A stretch of 32,410 bases of DNA from an uncultured Eubacteriales bacterium (GCA_900545925.1 URAZ01000034.1:1-32410), one strand, 5' to 3'. Counted from the stretch's first letter, positions 20,939 to 28,906 are shown. A program made the numbers and translations. The notes: generated from the letters alone by a model not told the origin.

Positions 20939-22564
20939 ATGAAGCGCTATTACCGCAAAAACCGCCCGTCTGTCGCGCTGTTTCTTGTCTCCAATCTTCT
21001 GGCGGCCGGTTCGTCCGTGTTCATGTCCTTTTTGCTTGGCGCATTTGCCGACAGCGCCATGGAGGGCGACCTCTCGCGCGTGTGGAAGATCGCGCTCGTG
21101 ACGCTGTTTTACCTCTGTATTGAGACTTTTTTCGCTTTCCTGCTGGATTATTCGCGCGATATCATTGTGCAGCGTGTCGGCCGTGACCTCCGCGCCGACG
21201 CTGTGCGGAAAATAGAAGCGCTCAGCTATATGGAAAAAAGCGAAAAGGACGACGGCTCCTGCCTGTCCCTTGTGCAGAATGACGTGGACACCATCCAGCA
21301 GGATTACGTCGCGGCGCTGGGCGAAATTTATTTTCAGATCTGCTGCTTCCTTTTGGCAGTCGGCTCGGCCATTGCTATCCAGCCGGTCATGACCCTGATC
21401 ATGATCGCTGTCAGTGTGCTGACGGCGGCGTTCCCGAAGCTGACGGAAAAGCGCCTGCAGGCGCATCAGGAGAACGAGCAGCAGGCAAAAGCCCGCTATC
21501 TGACGGCGATCACACAGATCTTCTCCGGCTTCTTCCAGCTGAAAATTTTCAACGCCTTCTCAGGCATCAACCGTGCCCATGACGAGGCCAACGAAAACCT
21601 TTACCAGAAAAAGCTCCGCTCCCGCCGTATCCGCAGAATTCTGTATGCGGGGGCCTACGGCTGCGGCAATCTCGTCGTGCTCGGCACATGGGTGATCGGC
21701 CTGTTTTTCGTCGCGCGCGGCCTCATTACGCTGCCGCTGCTCATCACCTTCTCCGGCCTCATGAACCTTGTCGCCGGACCGGTGCAGATCATCAGCGAGC
21801 GCTATTCCTCGACCATTGCCGCCTCGGCGGTCTGCAAGCGCGTCCTCGCATTTCTGGACGCGCCGACGGACGAGGCGGACAACTGGGGCCGCAAACCGCT
21901 GACGCAGATCGAGACGGTTACATTGAAAGATGTTTCCTGCCGCAAAGACGACCGGGAGATTTTAAAGCACATTGATCTGACGCTCTGGAAGGGCGACCGC
22001 ATTGCGCTGCTCGGCGAGAGCGGGGCAGGGAAGTCAACGCTTTTGAAGGTGCTGGCCTCCATGTGCAGCGCGGAAGGGGAATATGGAATCAATGGCCGCT
22101 CGTCCCGTGATTACCGCTATGAGGATTTCCGTAAACAGGTCACGCTTTTATCGCAGAAAACCTTCGTCTACAGCGCCTCCGTCCGCGACAACCTCACCAT
22201 GTTCTCCGGTACGGCGCAGCAGGACGAGGCGCTGACAAAGACGCTTGCTGACGCCGGGCTTTCCAAATGGTACGCCGAGCGCGGCGCGTCCATGGACACG
22301 CAGATCGGCGGCGAGGAGCACGCTCTCTCCGGCGGCGAAGAGCGCAGGCTTGACCTGGCCCGGACGCTCTGGCGGAAGGGAAGCCTTGTCATGCTGGACG
22401 AACCGGCGGCGGGCCTCGACGAAAAAACGCGCGTTGAGTTGGAAAAGCAGATCGCGCAGTTGCCCTGTGATATCCTGATTGTTGCTATGCACAATTATTC
22501 CCCAGAGTTTTTAGGCAGCTTTACCCGCGTGTTCCGCATGAAAGACGGAGAACTCACAAAATAA
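20939..22564 (+). CDS. ABC transporter, fused membrane and ATPase domains
   Basis: A 541-residue exporter half-transporter. The N-terminal ~310 residues form the type IV (ABC_membrane) domain with about six hydrophobic helices (from VALFLVSNLLAAGSSVFMSF to LPLLITFSGLMNLVAGP). The ATPase domain starts at ETVTLKDVSCRKDDREIL. It has Walker A GESGAGKST, Q-loop LLSQKTFVYSASVRDNL, signature ALSGGEERRLDLARTLW and Walker B LVMLDEPAAGLD; the H-loop is AMHNYS. The signature and Walker motifs are intact. It must dimerise; a homodimer is likely because no second half-transporter is adjacent. The frame opens 27 codons earlier inside the lipoprotein gene, but ATG 20939 has GAGGAGG before it. The substrate is unknown. 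Confidence 0.9.
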   Translation: MKRYYRKNRPSVALFLVSNLLAAGSSVFMSFLLGAFADSAMEGDLSRVWKIALVTLFYLCIETFFAFLLDYSRDIIVQRVGRDLRADAVRKIEALSYMEKSEKDDGSCLSLVQNDVDTIQQDYVAALGEIYFQICCFLLAVGSAIAIQPVMTLIMIAVSVLTAAFPKLTEKRLQAHQENEQQAKARYLTAITQIFSGFFQLKIFNAFSGINRAHDEANENLYQKKLRSRRIRRILYAGAYGCGNLVVLGTWVIGLFFVARGLITLPLLITFSGLMNLVAGPVQIISERYSSTIAASAVCKRVLAFLDAPTDEADNWGRKPLTQIETVTLKDVSCRKDDREILKHIDLTLWKGDRIALLGESGAGKSTLLKVLASMCSAEGEYGINGRSSRDYRYEDFRKQVTLLSQKTFVYSASVRDNLTMFSGTAQQDEALTKTLADAGLSKWYAERGASMDTQIGGEEHALSGGEERRLDLARTLWRKGSLVMLDEPAAGLDEKTRVELEKQIAQLPCDILIVAMHNYSPEFLGSFTRVFRMKDGELTK

Positions 22565-22608
22565 ACGGATCGCATTGCGATTTGACTGAACAAAAAGGAG
22601 AAACAATC

Positions 22609-22872
22609 ATGCACTTTACCTACAGAACCAAGGGCACCTGCTCACAGGAGATTTTATTTGACGTGGACGGCAAGACCGTAAAAAACATCGAGTTTATTGG
22701 CGGCTGCAACGGCAACCTGCAGGGTATTTCCAAGCTTGTTGAGGGCATGGATATTGATACCGTGATCGAACGCCTTGACGGCATTCATTGCGGCATGAAG
22801 GAAACCTCCTGTCCCGACCAGCTTGCGAACGCGCTGAAAAAGGCGAAAGAAAAGCTGGAAAAGGAAGCCTGA
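22609..22872 (+). CDS. TSCPD-domain protein (TIGR03905 type)
   Basis: An 87-residue protein that is a bare TSCPD domain: FTYRTKGTCSQEILFDVDGK, then NIEFIGGCNGNLQGISKLVEGM, GIHCGMKETSCPDQLANAL and a lysine-rich C-terminal helix. TSCPD domains occur at the C-terminus of class II ribonucleotide reductases and as stand-alone small proteins (TIGR03905). The conserved Cys residues suggest metal or redox chemistry; the function of the stand-alone form is unknown. ATG 22609 follows AAAGGAG; the TTG nine codons earlier is less likely. It lies 44 bp after the ABC gene and is the last gene of the operon, followed by a family B repeat. Confidence 0.88.
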   Translation: MHFTYRTKGTCSQEILFDVDGKTVKNIEFIGGCNGNLQGISKLVEGMDIDTVIERLDGIHCGMKETSCPDQLANALKKAKEKLEKEA

Positions 22873-22895
22873 GAGAAGCCTAGCCTGCATCCAGA

Positions 22896-23055
22896 AAAGC
22901 CTCCCCTTGTCATGCCCTGCATGATAAGGGGAGGTGGCATTTTCGGAGAAAATGACGGAGGGGATTTGGTGCAAATTTCAGGGTGTTTTGAAATTTGCAG
23001 CGTTCGAACCCCCCTCAGCCAGCTTGATAGCTCCCGTTGTGTGCAATGGAGCTTC
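22896..23055. repeat. Palindromic intergenic repeat, family B, copy 2
   Basis: A non-coding element with the layout of the copy at 19559. It has a CCTCCCCTT...AAGGGGAGG hairpin (about 22901-22935), the GAGGGGATTTGGTGCAAATTTC box, its partner GAAATTTGCAGCGTTCGAAC ending in CCCCCTCAG, and a final TAGCTCCC...GGAGCTT arm. The box GAAATTTGCA.CGTTCGAA matches the reverse complement of copy 1 closely. The stretch separates the convergent TSCPD and anti-sigma genes and may also work as their terminator. Confidence 0.65.
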
Positions 23056-23068
23056 ATTGAATCTTATG

Positions 23069-23917
23069 TCAACCAAAAGCGCCGATATAGGAGATGCCCT
23101 GCTGCGGCTCCGGCGCAGGGATGCCGGTCTGTACGATGGTCATGTTTTCCGCTATTTTCTCTGTGACTGCCCAGTCGCCGCCCAAAATTACAACGCAAAG
23201 CTTCTCCGGGTCGTAGAGCAGCAGGAAGTGACTGGTCACATCCGAGCCGCGATCCGTGCCATACGTTTCGAGCCAGCATGCGTATAGCCCGTTCAGCATA
23301 CCCTCCTTTATGATCGTCGGGTCGTTCCCGACCACAAAAAGATCGACGCCCGCGAATTCGTTGGCGGATAAGCAGGAAACTGTATATGTCGCCTGTGCGC
23401 GGCAGTCGGTCGAATACACGCAGTTCCTTGCCAGCTCGAGCTGGGACTCCGATATACCGTCCAGCTGCTCGGGATCTCGATTCGCGATGACATCGTACAG
23501 ATACGCTGTGTGATCCGGGATCAGCGCGGCCGGCAGCCAGCCGAGTTGTACGCCGCAGTAGGCGCCCCCCGTCCGGCCCTCTGTGTCGACGCGGAGGATC
23601 GAGTTGCTTGTAAAATCCTTAAAATACGTTCTTGTTGTTCCGTCTGCGAGCGTTTGCTTGACCGCTACGCGATAGGCGTTCTCTTCATTGGAAACGGACG
23701 CGTAGTGCCAGACCGCGGCCGCTCCGCACAGCAGCGCGACCGCTGCCGCGGCGGCTGCCACAATGCGCACCACGCGCCTGCGGCTGCGCTTTTTTGCGTC
23801 CTGATGCACGAGCTGCAAAGCGCCGCTTAAAATATTGGCCTGCCGCTCGTCCGAAATCGCTTCGACCGGAAGCTCCGGCAGATCAGCAGATTGCAGGATC
23901 GTATCGATGTTATTCAT
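23069..23917 (-). CDS. Putative anti-sigma factor, single-span membrane protein
   Basis: A 282-residue protein with a ~47-residue cytoplasmic part, one membrane span at about 50-68 (IVAAAAAAVALLCGAAAVW) and a ~210-residue extracellular domain. It overlaps the ECF sigma gene by eight bases, the classic position of an anti-sigma factor. The N-terminus lacks the HxxxCxxC zinc motif, so it is not a ZAS-type anti-sigma. The extracellular part ends FLLLYDPEKLCVVILGGDWAV.EKIAENMTIV, which recalls the DUF4367-type sensing domain found in clostridial anti-sigma proteins; this match is weak. The start is ATG 23917 with GGGGAGG eight bases upstream. The role as sigma antagonist and the signal are inferred from position. 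Confidence 0.7.
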   Translation of the reverse strand: MNNIDTILQSADLPELPVEAISDERQANILSGALQLVHQDAKKRSRRRVVRIVAAAAAAVALLCGAAAVWHYASVSNEENAYRVAVKQTLADGTTRTYFKDFTSNSILRVDTEGRTGGAYCGVQLGWLPAALIPDHTAYLYDVIANRDPEQLDGISESQLELARNCVYSTDCRAQATYTVSCLSANEFAGVDLFVVGNDPTIIKEGMLNGLYACWLETYGTDRGSDVTSHFLLLYDPEKLCVVILGGDWAVTEKIAENMTIVQTGIPAPEPQQGISYIGAFG

Positions 23918-24452
23918 ATGCAAACCCTCCCCGGCATAACTCGTTTCTGATGGCTTCCCGGCTGCGTACCAGCCGCATGCGCACCGCCGCAGGCGTCAGA
24001 TCCAGCGCGGCAGCAATTTCCGGCGCGGTCTGGCACAGGTCGTAAAACCGCCGGATGATCTCGCGGTCTGGTTCCTGGAGCAGCGCGACCGCCTCGCGCA
24101 GCTGCCGCGCCTGCTCCTTTTTGACGGTTTCCTCCAACAGAAAATCGTCCGTCCCGGCCAGTTCCTCATCCAGCGGCATGTCCATGCGTGTCCTTCGCAT
24201 CCGATCGATGGTCTTGTTCCGTGCTACGCTCCCAAGCCACGCGCGAATGCTCCCGGCCTTTACGGCCCGGCAGGACTGCCAGAGCGCGAAAAATACGCTC
24301 GAAGCCAGTTCATCCTCATCTTCTGGGGACAGAAGACCGCGGCTCCGATTATGAATGACCGTCACGACGTAGGCGCTGAACCGCGTGATCACCGCTGTAA
24401 GCGCCTGCTCGTCTCCGTGCCGCAGGCGGGAAAGCAGCTGTTGTTCGTCCAT
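23910..24452 (-). CDS. ECF-type RNA polymerase sigma factor
   Basis: A 180-residue sigma-70-family factor with only regions 2 and 4. Region 2 (residues ~17-90) has DEDELASSVFFALWQ (2.2/2.3) and IRAWLGSVARNKTIDRMRR (2.4). Region 4 (~120-175) has PDREIIRRFYDLCQTAPEIAAALDLTPAAVRMRLVRSREAIR, a helix-turn-helix. It directs RNA polymerase to a small regulon in response to an envelope signal. ATG 24452 has GGAGG seven bases upstream; a start seven codons earlier has no RBS. An ECF-like promoter sits at 24521-24490, suggesting autoregulation, and the putative anti-sigma gene overlaps its end. Confidence 0.9.
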   Translation of the reverse strand: MDEQQLLSRLRHGDEQALTAVITRFSAYVVTVIHNRSRGLLSPEDEDELASSVFFALWQSCRAVKAGSIRAWLGSVARNKTIDRMRRTRMDMPLDEELAGTDDFLLEETVKKEQARQLREAVALLQEPDREIIRRFYDLCQTAPEIAAALDLTPAAVRMRLVRSREAIRNELCRGGFAYE

Positions 24453-24489
24453 ACAGGTTCCTCCATGTTTCATATTGTCAGCCGACGCC

Positions 24490-24521
24490 TATATAGTCGC
24501 AGAACAGGTCAGAAGTGTAAC
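24490..24521 (-). promoter_or_regulatory. Possible ECF-sigma promoter upstream of the sigma factor
   Basis: On the minus strand GTTACAC (24521-24515) and CGACTATATA (24499-24490), separated by 15 bases, about 40 bp before the sigma gene. It does not look like sigma-A and has the form of ECF promoters, consistent with autoregulation. Not verified. Confidence 0.4.
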
Positions 24522-24546
24522 AGCCTCCCGGCGCGCCGGGAGGCTG
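24521..24546. repeat. Perfect 26-bp palindrome next to the sigma promoter
   Basis: A perfect 26-bp GC-rich palindrome (CAGCCTCCCGGCG and its reverse complement) with no separate loop, abutting the putative -35 element at 24521. It could be the end of a transcript coming from 24901 or an operator. Confidence 0.6.
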
Positions 24547-24606
24547 ACAATGCGGCAGGAAGCTGCTGCCGCTCATTTTTTTTGTGAGGGATTTTCAAAT
24601 TTGTGC

Positions 24607-24836
24607 GTAGGGGCGGACGACTCTGTCCGCCCGGCGGGATGTAGCTGTTCTGTAGAAATTTTCGGCGAATTCAGATGCCCCAATGTATTTGGTCGTAGGG
24701 GCCGATGCCCACATCGGCCCGGCAGAATGTACCGGGTTTTACGGAAATCTTCGGCGAATTCGCAACTTCCCAATGGGCCGATGTGGGCATCGGCCCCTAC
24801 TATTGCGTGGGGATGTGCATACGAATTCGTCAACAT
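24607..24836. repeat. Palindromic intergenic repeat, family A, locus 2 (three units)
   Basis: Three units of the family seen at 2155-2295. R1 (24607-24672) and R2 (24695-24761) are direct. Each is GTAGGGGC, a variable hairpin, GCCCGGC.G.ATGTA and the end box TTCGGCGAATTC. R3 (24762-24836) is inverted and contains GGGCCGATGTGGGCATCGGCCC with CTAC. The R2-R3 junction is nearly identical to 2211-2260. There is no coding capacity. Apart from this, the sigma promoter and the palindrome, the 450-bp gap between 24452 and 24901 has nothing I recognise. Confidence 0.8.
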
Positions 24837-24900
24837 TTTTTGTTAGATTGATGCATTCTACAGGCGGATAGAAGCGTCCACTCCTACGAAGCCGTGCGTA

Positions 24901-25416
24901 TCAGCCCTTTTCACCGTTGTTTGCCAGATAGATGGCGAGCCAATTCAGAAGCTTGGGGTCTGTCGGATGATAGATCAGGAAGCCGTCGTGGTGCGGTCTG
25001 CTGACGACGATCTGCCTGCCGGAAAGGCTAAGACTGCAGCACTCGTCTTCGGATGGCCCCCAGACCAGCATAAGCGAGACGCTTCGCCCGTCAAAGGCTC
25101 TGCCCGCGCTGACCGCCTCGATGGGCCACGGCAGGAGATTGCGGAAATCCTCTTGATAGCGGGTCGAGTTCAGAAGCATAAGAATGCCTTCAAACGCCGT
25201 GTCCTCCGGCAAAACGTTCTGCAGCGCATAGCTTTCCGTGTACGCTCTGCCATCCCGAACCCCGAGGAATGTCGCGGCTCCGGCGAGGCTGGTGATCGCA
25301 TTCTGATCAGAAGCCGTTATCTCCTCGAACGTGTGCGGCGTCAGCCGCCATGCGAGAAGACAGAGCATCAGAATCGCAAGCAGCAGCAAGATACACTTTT
25401 TCGTTCCCGGACGCAT
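24901..25416 (-). CDS. Unknown membrane-anchored protein
   Basis: A 171-residue protein of unknown family. It has a short basic N-terminus (MRPGTKKC), one hydrophobic segment at about residues 9-25 (ILLLLAILMLCLLAWRL) that could be an anchor or uncleaved signal, and a ~145-residue outer domain with FEGILMLLNSTRYQEDFRNLLPWPIEAVSAGRAF and a C-terminal GFLIYHPTDPKLLNWLAIYLANN. ATG 25416 is preceded by GGAGGG at seven bases, and TTGCAA-17-TAAACT at 25475-25447 is its promoter. It points toward the sigma gene, 450 bp away across repeats. It may belong to the sigma regulon, but its own promoter looks sigma-A-like, so there is no evidence for that. Confidence 0.6.
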   Translation of the reverse strand: MRPGTKKCILLLLAILMLCLLAWRLTPHTFEEITASDQNAITSLAGAATFLGVRDGRAYTESYALQNVLPEDTAFEGILMLLNSTRYQEDFRNLLPWPIEAVSAGRAFDGRSVSLMLVWGPSEDECCSLSLSGRQIVVSRPHHDGFLIYHPTDPKLLNWLAIYLANNGEKG

Positions 25417-25446
25417 AGGCAAACCCTCCATTCTTGTTCTGCCTGT

Positions 25447-25475
25447 AGTTTACCAGACTGCTTCCAGCTTTGCAA
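25447..25475 (-). promoter_or_regulatory. Sigma-A promoter for the unknown membrane protein
   Basis: On the minus strand TTGCAA (25475-25470), 17-bp spacer, TAAACT (25452-25447), 31 bp before the start codon. Confidence 0.6.
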
Positions 25476-25603
25476 GACGGCGAAGCATGAAGAATTCTGA
25501 AGATTTCTCTGATCCAGATACTGTGCTTGAATGCAAAAATGACACAATATGTTGTAATTTGTGCAGAAAAAGGTTAATATTTGCTTAAAACATGAGAAAA
25601 ACG

Positions 25604-25632
25604 TTGAAAAGGGGAGAAAAATATGCTACTCT
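25604..25632 (+). promoter_or_regulatory. Possible promoter for the SLH-like protein gene
   Basis: TTGAAA (25604-25609), 17-bp spacer, TACTCT (25627-25632), 44 bp before the ATG, in an AT-rich stretch. Confidence 0.4.
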
Positions 25633-25675
25633 CTTGGTATACATAATCTACTCCATAGTATGAGGAGGAATTGGA

Positions 25676-27340
25676 ATGAGAAAGAGATGGATCAGCCTGT
25701 TGCTGGTGTTTGCGCTGGTGCTGGCTGTTTGGAGTGTCTGCGCCGTCGCGGCGGACGCGCAGAAAGCAGACGAGGCTGCCGATGAAACAACGGATGCCGA
25801 GCCTGCCGCAGAAGAACCTGTCGCAGAGGAAACTCCTGCGGAGACTGCATCCGCTCCCGACGAAGAAGCGGATGCAGCCTCCGAGGACACAGAAGCACCC
25901 GCAGAAGACAGCGAACAGAACCATATTCACGCTGTAAACCGCGAAGACAGCTGTGAAGAGCCATCCTTTGTAGCGCTGCCCGTGACCGGCGGCACGCTGG
26001 AATCCGGCTGCTATTATCTGACGGACGATCTTGCGCTGGAAGAGCCGCTCTGCGTGCCTAAGAACGGCGCGCAGGTCACGCTTTGCCTGAACGGGCACAC
26101 GCTCCGTCTGGCAGATGGCGTTGAGGGCTGTATCCTCTTCGTCGCCGTGAGCGACGAGGACGCAGAACCGTCCGTCCTTACCGTCACTGACTGCAACGGT
26201 GCGGACAGTTCCAGCAATTATTATGTTGACGAAACCGGTGCGCTCGTCTTTGACAATGGCAGCTACGCCTGGCAGGAGGCCTATATCGCGGCAAACGAGA
26301 AAAACGCGCTTGCCGGCGGCCGGATTACCGGCGCAACGGCAGGCGCAATCAGCGTGGGCGACTATAACAAGCTTTATCTGACGGATGTAAACATCATCGA
26401 CAACGCGGGCCGCTACGGCGCAGGCGTTGTCGTTGCGGAGCATGCTTCCGCTGTACTGGACAGCTGCATCATTGCAGGCAACCGCCTGACGGGCGAAATG
26501 AAAGCCTCTGAAAAGCAGATTCTCGGCGGCGGCGTGTATTGTGCCGGTACGCTTGAACTGAGCGGCACAACCAGCATCACCGGAAACCGCGCGCAGGACG
26601 CGCAGAATAACCTTTGGCTGGACGAGACTGCCGCACTCAAGATCGGTAGTCTTGGCCTTGATAAACAGGCGCAGATCGGCATCAGCGGAACGGCAGGAAA
26701 GTCGATCCTGACCGGCTATGCAGACGATTTTTCGGGAAATTTCACAAGCGATGACCGGACGATGACCGTCAGCACTGTCCGTGAAAACGGCTTCACCGAC
26801 CTGACACTGCAGGAGGCGGTCTATACGCTGACACTGGACCTCGGCGAAGACGACGAGCCTGTCGCGCTTGAGGCAGAGCAGGGGAAGAGCCTACACGAGA
26901 TGAACGTGCAGGCTCCGGAGCGGCAGGATGCCGCATTCGACGGTTGGTACACCGAAGAAGGTGAGCAGATTGACGTGCAAGCGCCGTTGCACCTGACCGG
27001 CGATACGACGATTTACGCACACTGGACACAAGCTGATCTGCAAAGCGAGGATACGATCCTGACCTATGACCCTGATGCACCCATTACAAAGCAGGAGGCG
27101 GCCAAAACGCTTTACCAGATGGCTCGACAACTTGGTTTGGACACAGAAGAAGGGCAGGACGTCGATCTGGGGCAGTTTGAAGACGCGGACGAGATCAGCG
27201 AGGATGCAGCGGATGCTGTTCGCTGGGCTTATGCAGTCGATCTTCTCACAGAAAAAAACGGCAGCCTCCATATTACCGATGAACTGAGCCAGAAAGAACT
27301 TACCCGCATGCTGGAGGACTTCCTTGATCTTTTGTCATAA
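25676..27340 (+). CDS. Acidic secreted surface protein with beta-helix-like, InlB-type and SLH-like regions
   Basis: A 554-residue exported protein. The signal peptide (RKRWISLLLVFALVLAVWS...CAVAA) is cut near residue 25. A very acidic Ala/Glu/Asp/Thr linker follows (~27-80). Residues ~90-370 form short repeated strands with GGRITGATAGAISVG, AGVVVAEHASAVLDSCIIAGN and GGGVYCAGTLELSGTTSITGN, typical of a right-handed beta-helix as in pectate-lyase-like adhesins. Residues ~415-455 contain FDGWYTEEGEQ...TGDTTIYAHWT, a Listeria-Bacteroides (InlB) repeat. The C-terminal ~85 residues (ITKQEAAKTLYQMARQLG, FEDADEISEDAADAVRWAY, LSQKELTRMLEDFL) resemble SLH motifs, which would hold it to the cell wall polymer. 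ATG 25676 has GAGGAGG. There are no catalytic residues I can name; a surface or adhesion role is inferred. Confidence 0.72.
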   Translation: MRKRWISLLLVFALVLAVWSVCAVAADAQKADEAADETTDAEPAAEEPVAEETPAETASAPDEEADAASEDTEAPAEDSEQNHIHAVNREDSCEEPSFVALPVTGGTLESGCYYLTDDLALEEPLCVPKNGAQVTLCLNGHTLRLADGVEGCILFVAVSDEDAEPSVLTVTDCNGADSSSNYYVDETGALVFDNGSYAWQEAYIAANEKNALAGGRITGATAGAISVGDYNKLYLTDVNIIDNAGRYGAGVVVAEHASAVLDSCIIAGNRLTGEMKASEKQILGGGVYCAGTLELSGTTSITGNRAQDAQNNLWLDETAALKIGSLGLDKQAQIGISGTAGKSILTGYADDFSGNFTSDDRTMTVSTVRENGFTDLTLQEAVYTLTLDLGEDDEPVALEAEQGKSLHEMNVQAPERQDAAFDGWYTEEGEQIDVQAPLHLTGDTTIYAHWTQADLQSEDTILTYDPDAPITKQEAAKTLYQMARQLGLDTEEGQDVDLGQFEDADEISEDAADAVRWAYAVDLLTEKNGSLHITDELSQKELTRMLEDFLDLLS

Positions 27341-27342
27341 TC

Positions 27343-28521
27343 TCAGCGCGCCTTTTTCCGCATCAGGAGCATACAGAGCAGCATCAGAAGCGGGAAGATA
27401 ATGGCGGCGAGAATGCCCGCGCGGAGCGATCCGCCGCAGGCGCCCGAGACGAGGCCCGCGAGCGTCGGGCCTCCTGCGCAGCCGAGATCACCCGCCAGCG
27501 CCAGCAGCGCGAACATCTGTGTCCTGCCGCCCCGGATGGAAGCGGATGCACGGCTGAACGTTCCGGGCCAGAAAATGCCGACCGCGAAGCCGCACACAGC
27601 GCAGCCGAGTAGGCTCAGAACGGAAGACGGAACGAAAACAATGCAGAGATATGCGCCAATGCACAGCGCGGTGCAGGCAGCCATGTAGCGATTCAGGTTC
27701 AGCTTTTCACCGTATTTTCCGAAGATCAAACGGGAAACGCCCATCATGGCTGCAAAGGCCATCGGTCCGGCCAGATCGCCCACGGTCTTCGACACGCCGA
27801 GCCCTTGCTCAGCAAAAGCGGACGACCACTGGCTTACCGCTTGCTCCGACGCGCCTGCGCAGAGCATCATCAGCATGAAAAGCCAGAACACACGACTTTT
27901 GACGAGTGTGTGCAGTGAAAGCGCCTGATCTCCCTCAGCACGGATTGGATAGAGCGGTGCGCCTGCGAAGAAAATTGCGTTTGCGACCGGAACAAGCGCC
28001 CACAGCAGTGCAAGAAGCTTCCAGTGTCCAATCCCGAAGAGCGCGAAAAAAGCCGTTGACAGCAGTACGACGCCCATATGTCCCCAGCAGTAGAATGAAT
28101 GGAGCAGGCTCATGTGCTGCTCCTTATTCTGCGTGGGGCAGGACTCCATCACCGGACTGACGATGACCTCAAGCAGTCCGCCTCCTATGGCATACACGGT
28201 AACGGCAATCAAAAGCCCTGTAAATGCGTCCGGCAGCACATCCGGAAGGATGGTAAGCAGCACAAGCCCGGCAGCAGAAGCGATATGCGACAGCAAAATG
28301 GCTGCCCGGTAGCCGATGCGGTCCAAAAACCATGCGGAGAGCAGATCAACAGCCAACTGGATGCAGAAATTGATCGTAATAAGCAGCGTGATTTTTGCAA
28401 GCGGGATTTGATATGTCCGTTCGAACATAACGAACAGCAGGGGAACGAAGTTGTTGACGATTGCCTGCACAATATAGCCGATATAGCAGGCCAAAATCGT
28501 CCGACGGCAGGAGTTTTCCAT
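27343..28521 (-). CDS. Major facilitator superfamily transporter
   Basis: A 392-residue membrane protein with about 12 hydrophobic segments and the MFS two-lobe layout. LLSAWFLDRIGYRAAILLSH after the second helix is the MFS signature loop (D-R-x-G-x-R), and a related loop, SRLIFGKYGEKLNLNRYM, starts the second lobe. The central cytoplasmic loop includes GAPLYPIRAEGDQALSLHTL. Helices with ESCPTQNKEQHMSLLHSFYCWGHMG suggest a sugar-porter-like (FucP/YbjJ-type) member; the substrate is not predictable. The frame extends 20 codons upstream without an RBS; ATG 28521 has GAGGT six bases before it. It is convergent with the SLH-like gene (2 bp between stop codons), divergent from the Trp T-box unit, and has its own promoter, so the T-box does not control it. 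Confidence 0.88.
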   Translation of the reverse strand: MENSCRRTILACYIGYIVQAIVNNFVPLLFVMFERTYQIPLAKITLLITINFCIQLAVDLLSAWFLDRIGYRAAILLSHIASAAGLVLLTILPDVLPDAFTGLLIAVTVYAIGGGLLEVIVSPVMESCPTQNKEQHMSLLHSFYCWGHMGVVLLSTAFFALFGIGHWKLLALLWALVPVANAIFFAGAPLYPIRAEGDQALSLHTLVKSRVFWLFMLMMLCAGASEQAVSQWSSAFAEQGLGVSKTVGDLAGPMAFAAMMGVSRLIFGKYGEKLNLNRYMAACTALCIGAYLCIVFVPSSVLSLLGCAVCGFAVGIFWPGTFSRASASIRGGRTQMFALLALAGDLGCAGGPTLAGLVSGACGGSLRAGILAAIIFPLLMLLCMLLMRKKAR

Positions 28522-28552
28522 AGGAATACCTCGAATTCTGTATATTATCGCC

Positions 28553-28581
28553 TTTATATCATATCCGTGAAGACTTTGCAA
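28553..28581 (-). promoter_or_regulatory. Sigma-A promoter for the MFS gene
   Basis: On the minus strand TTGCAA (28581-28576), 17-bp spacer, TATAAA (28558-28553), 32 bp before the start codon. Confidence 0.65.
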
Positions 28582-28627
28582 GTGCTCAGAGACCTGAAAA
28601 AATTTTTCGATTTACTGCAAAAAATAC

Positions 28628-28656
28628 TTGACAGACACGCGTTACAGGCGTATACT
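28628..28656 (+). promoter_or_regulatory. Sigma-A promoter of the T-box/trpB unit
   Basis: TTGACA (28628-28633), 17-bp spacer, TATACT (28651-28656); the transcript should start near 28663, at the beginning of the T-box leader. Confidence 0.9.
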
Positions 28657-28662
28657 TCGTGG

Positions 28663-28905
28663 CATGATAAAACCGTTGATGCAGACGAGTAAGCAGACAG
28701 GATTTCTCTCAGAGAGTTGCCGGTTGGTGTGAAGGCAGCAGAAAGACGTTTGCCGAATGGGCTGCGGAGGGCAGGCTGAACGTGTAAGCAAGTAGGCGCT
28801 GACGGAGTCCCACCGTTACAGGGGAGGATGCGTGCAGGCGCGTCATGAGCGGACAAGAAATTGTCAATTTGGGTGGCACCGCAGAAGTTTTCAGACTTTT
28901 GTCCC
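28663..28905 (+). promoter_or_regulatory. Trp-specific T-box leader
   Basis: A leader of about 240 bases with T-box features. Stem I has CAGAGAGTTGCC and GGTTGGTGTGAAGG on its 5' side. The 3' side has CCGAATGGGCTGCGG, in which GAA-UGG places the Trp codon UGG (28759-28761) as specifier. The T-box proper is GGGTGGCACCGC (28871-28882); its UGGC (28874-28877) pairs with the NCCA end of uncharged tRNA, and the C matches the G73 discriminator of bacterial tRNA(Trp). A hairpin GCAGAAGT/ACTTTTGT follows. With low Trp-tRNA charging, downstream trpB should be switched on. The terminator half is less clear than usual. Confidence 0.85.
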
Positions 28906-28906
28906 A

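Noticed and set aside
24607..24836. CRISPR array
   Set aside because: Units are palindromic, unequal in spacing and partly inverted, with no spacers of uniform length and no cas genes.
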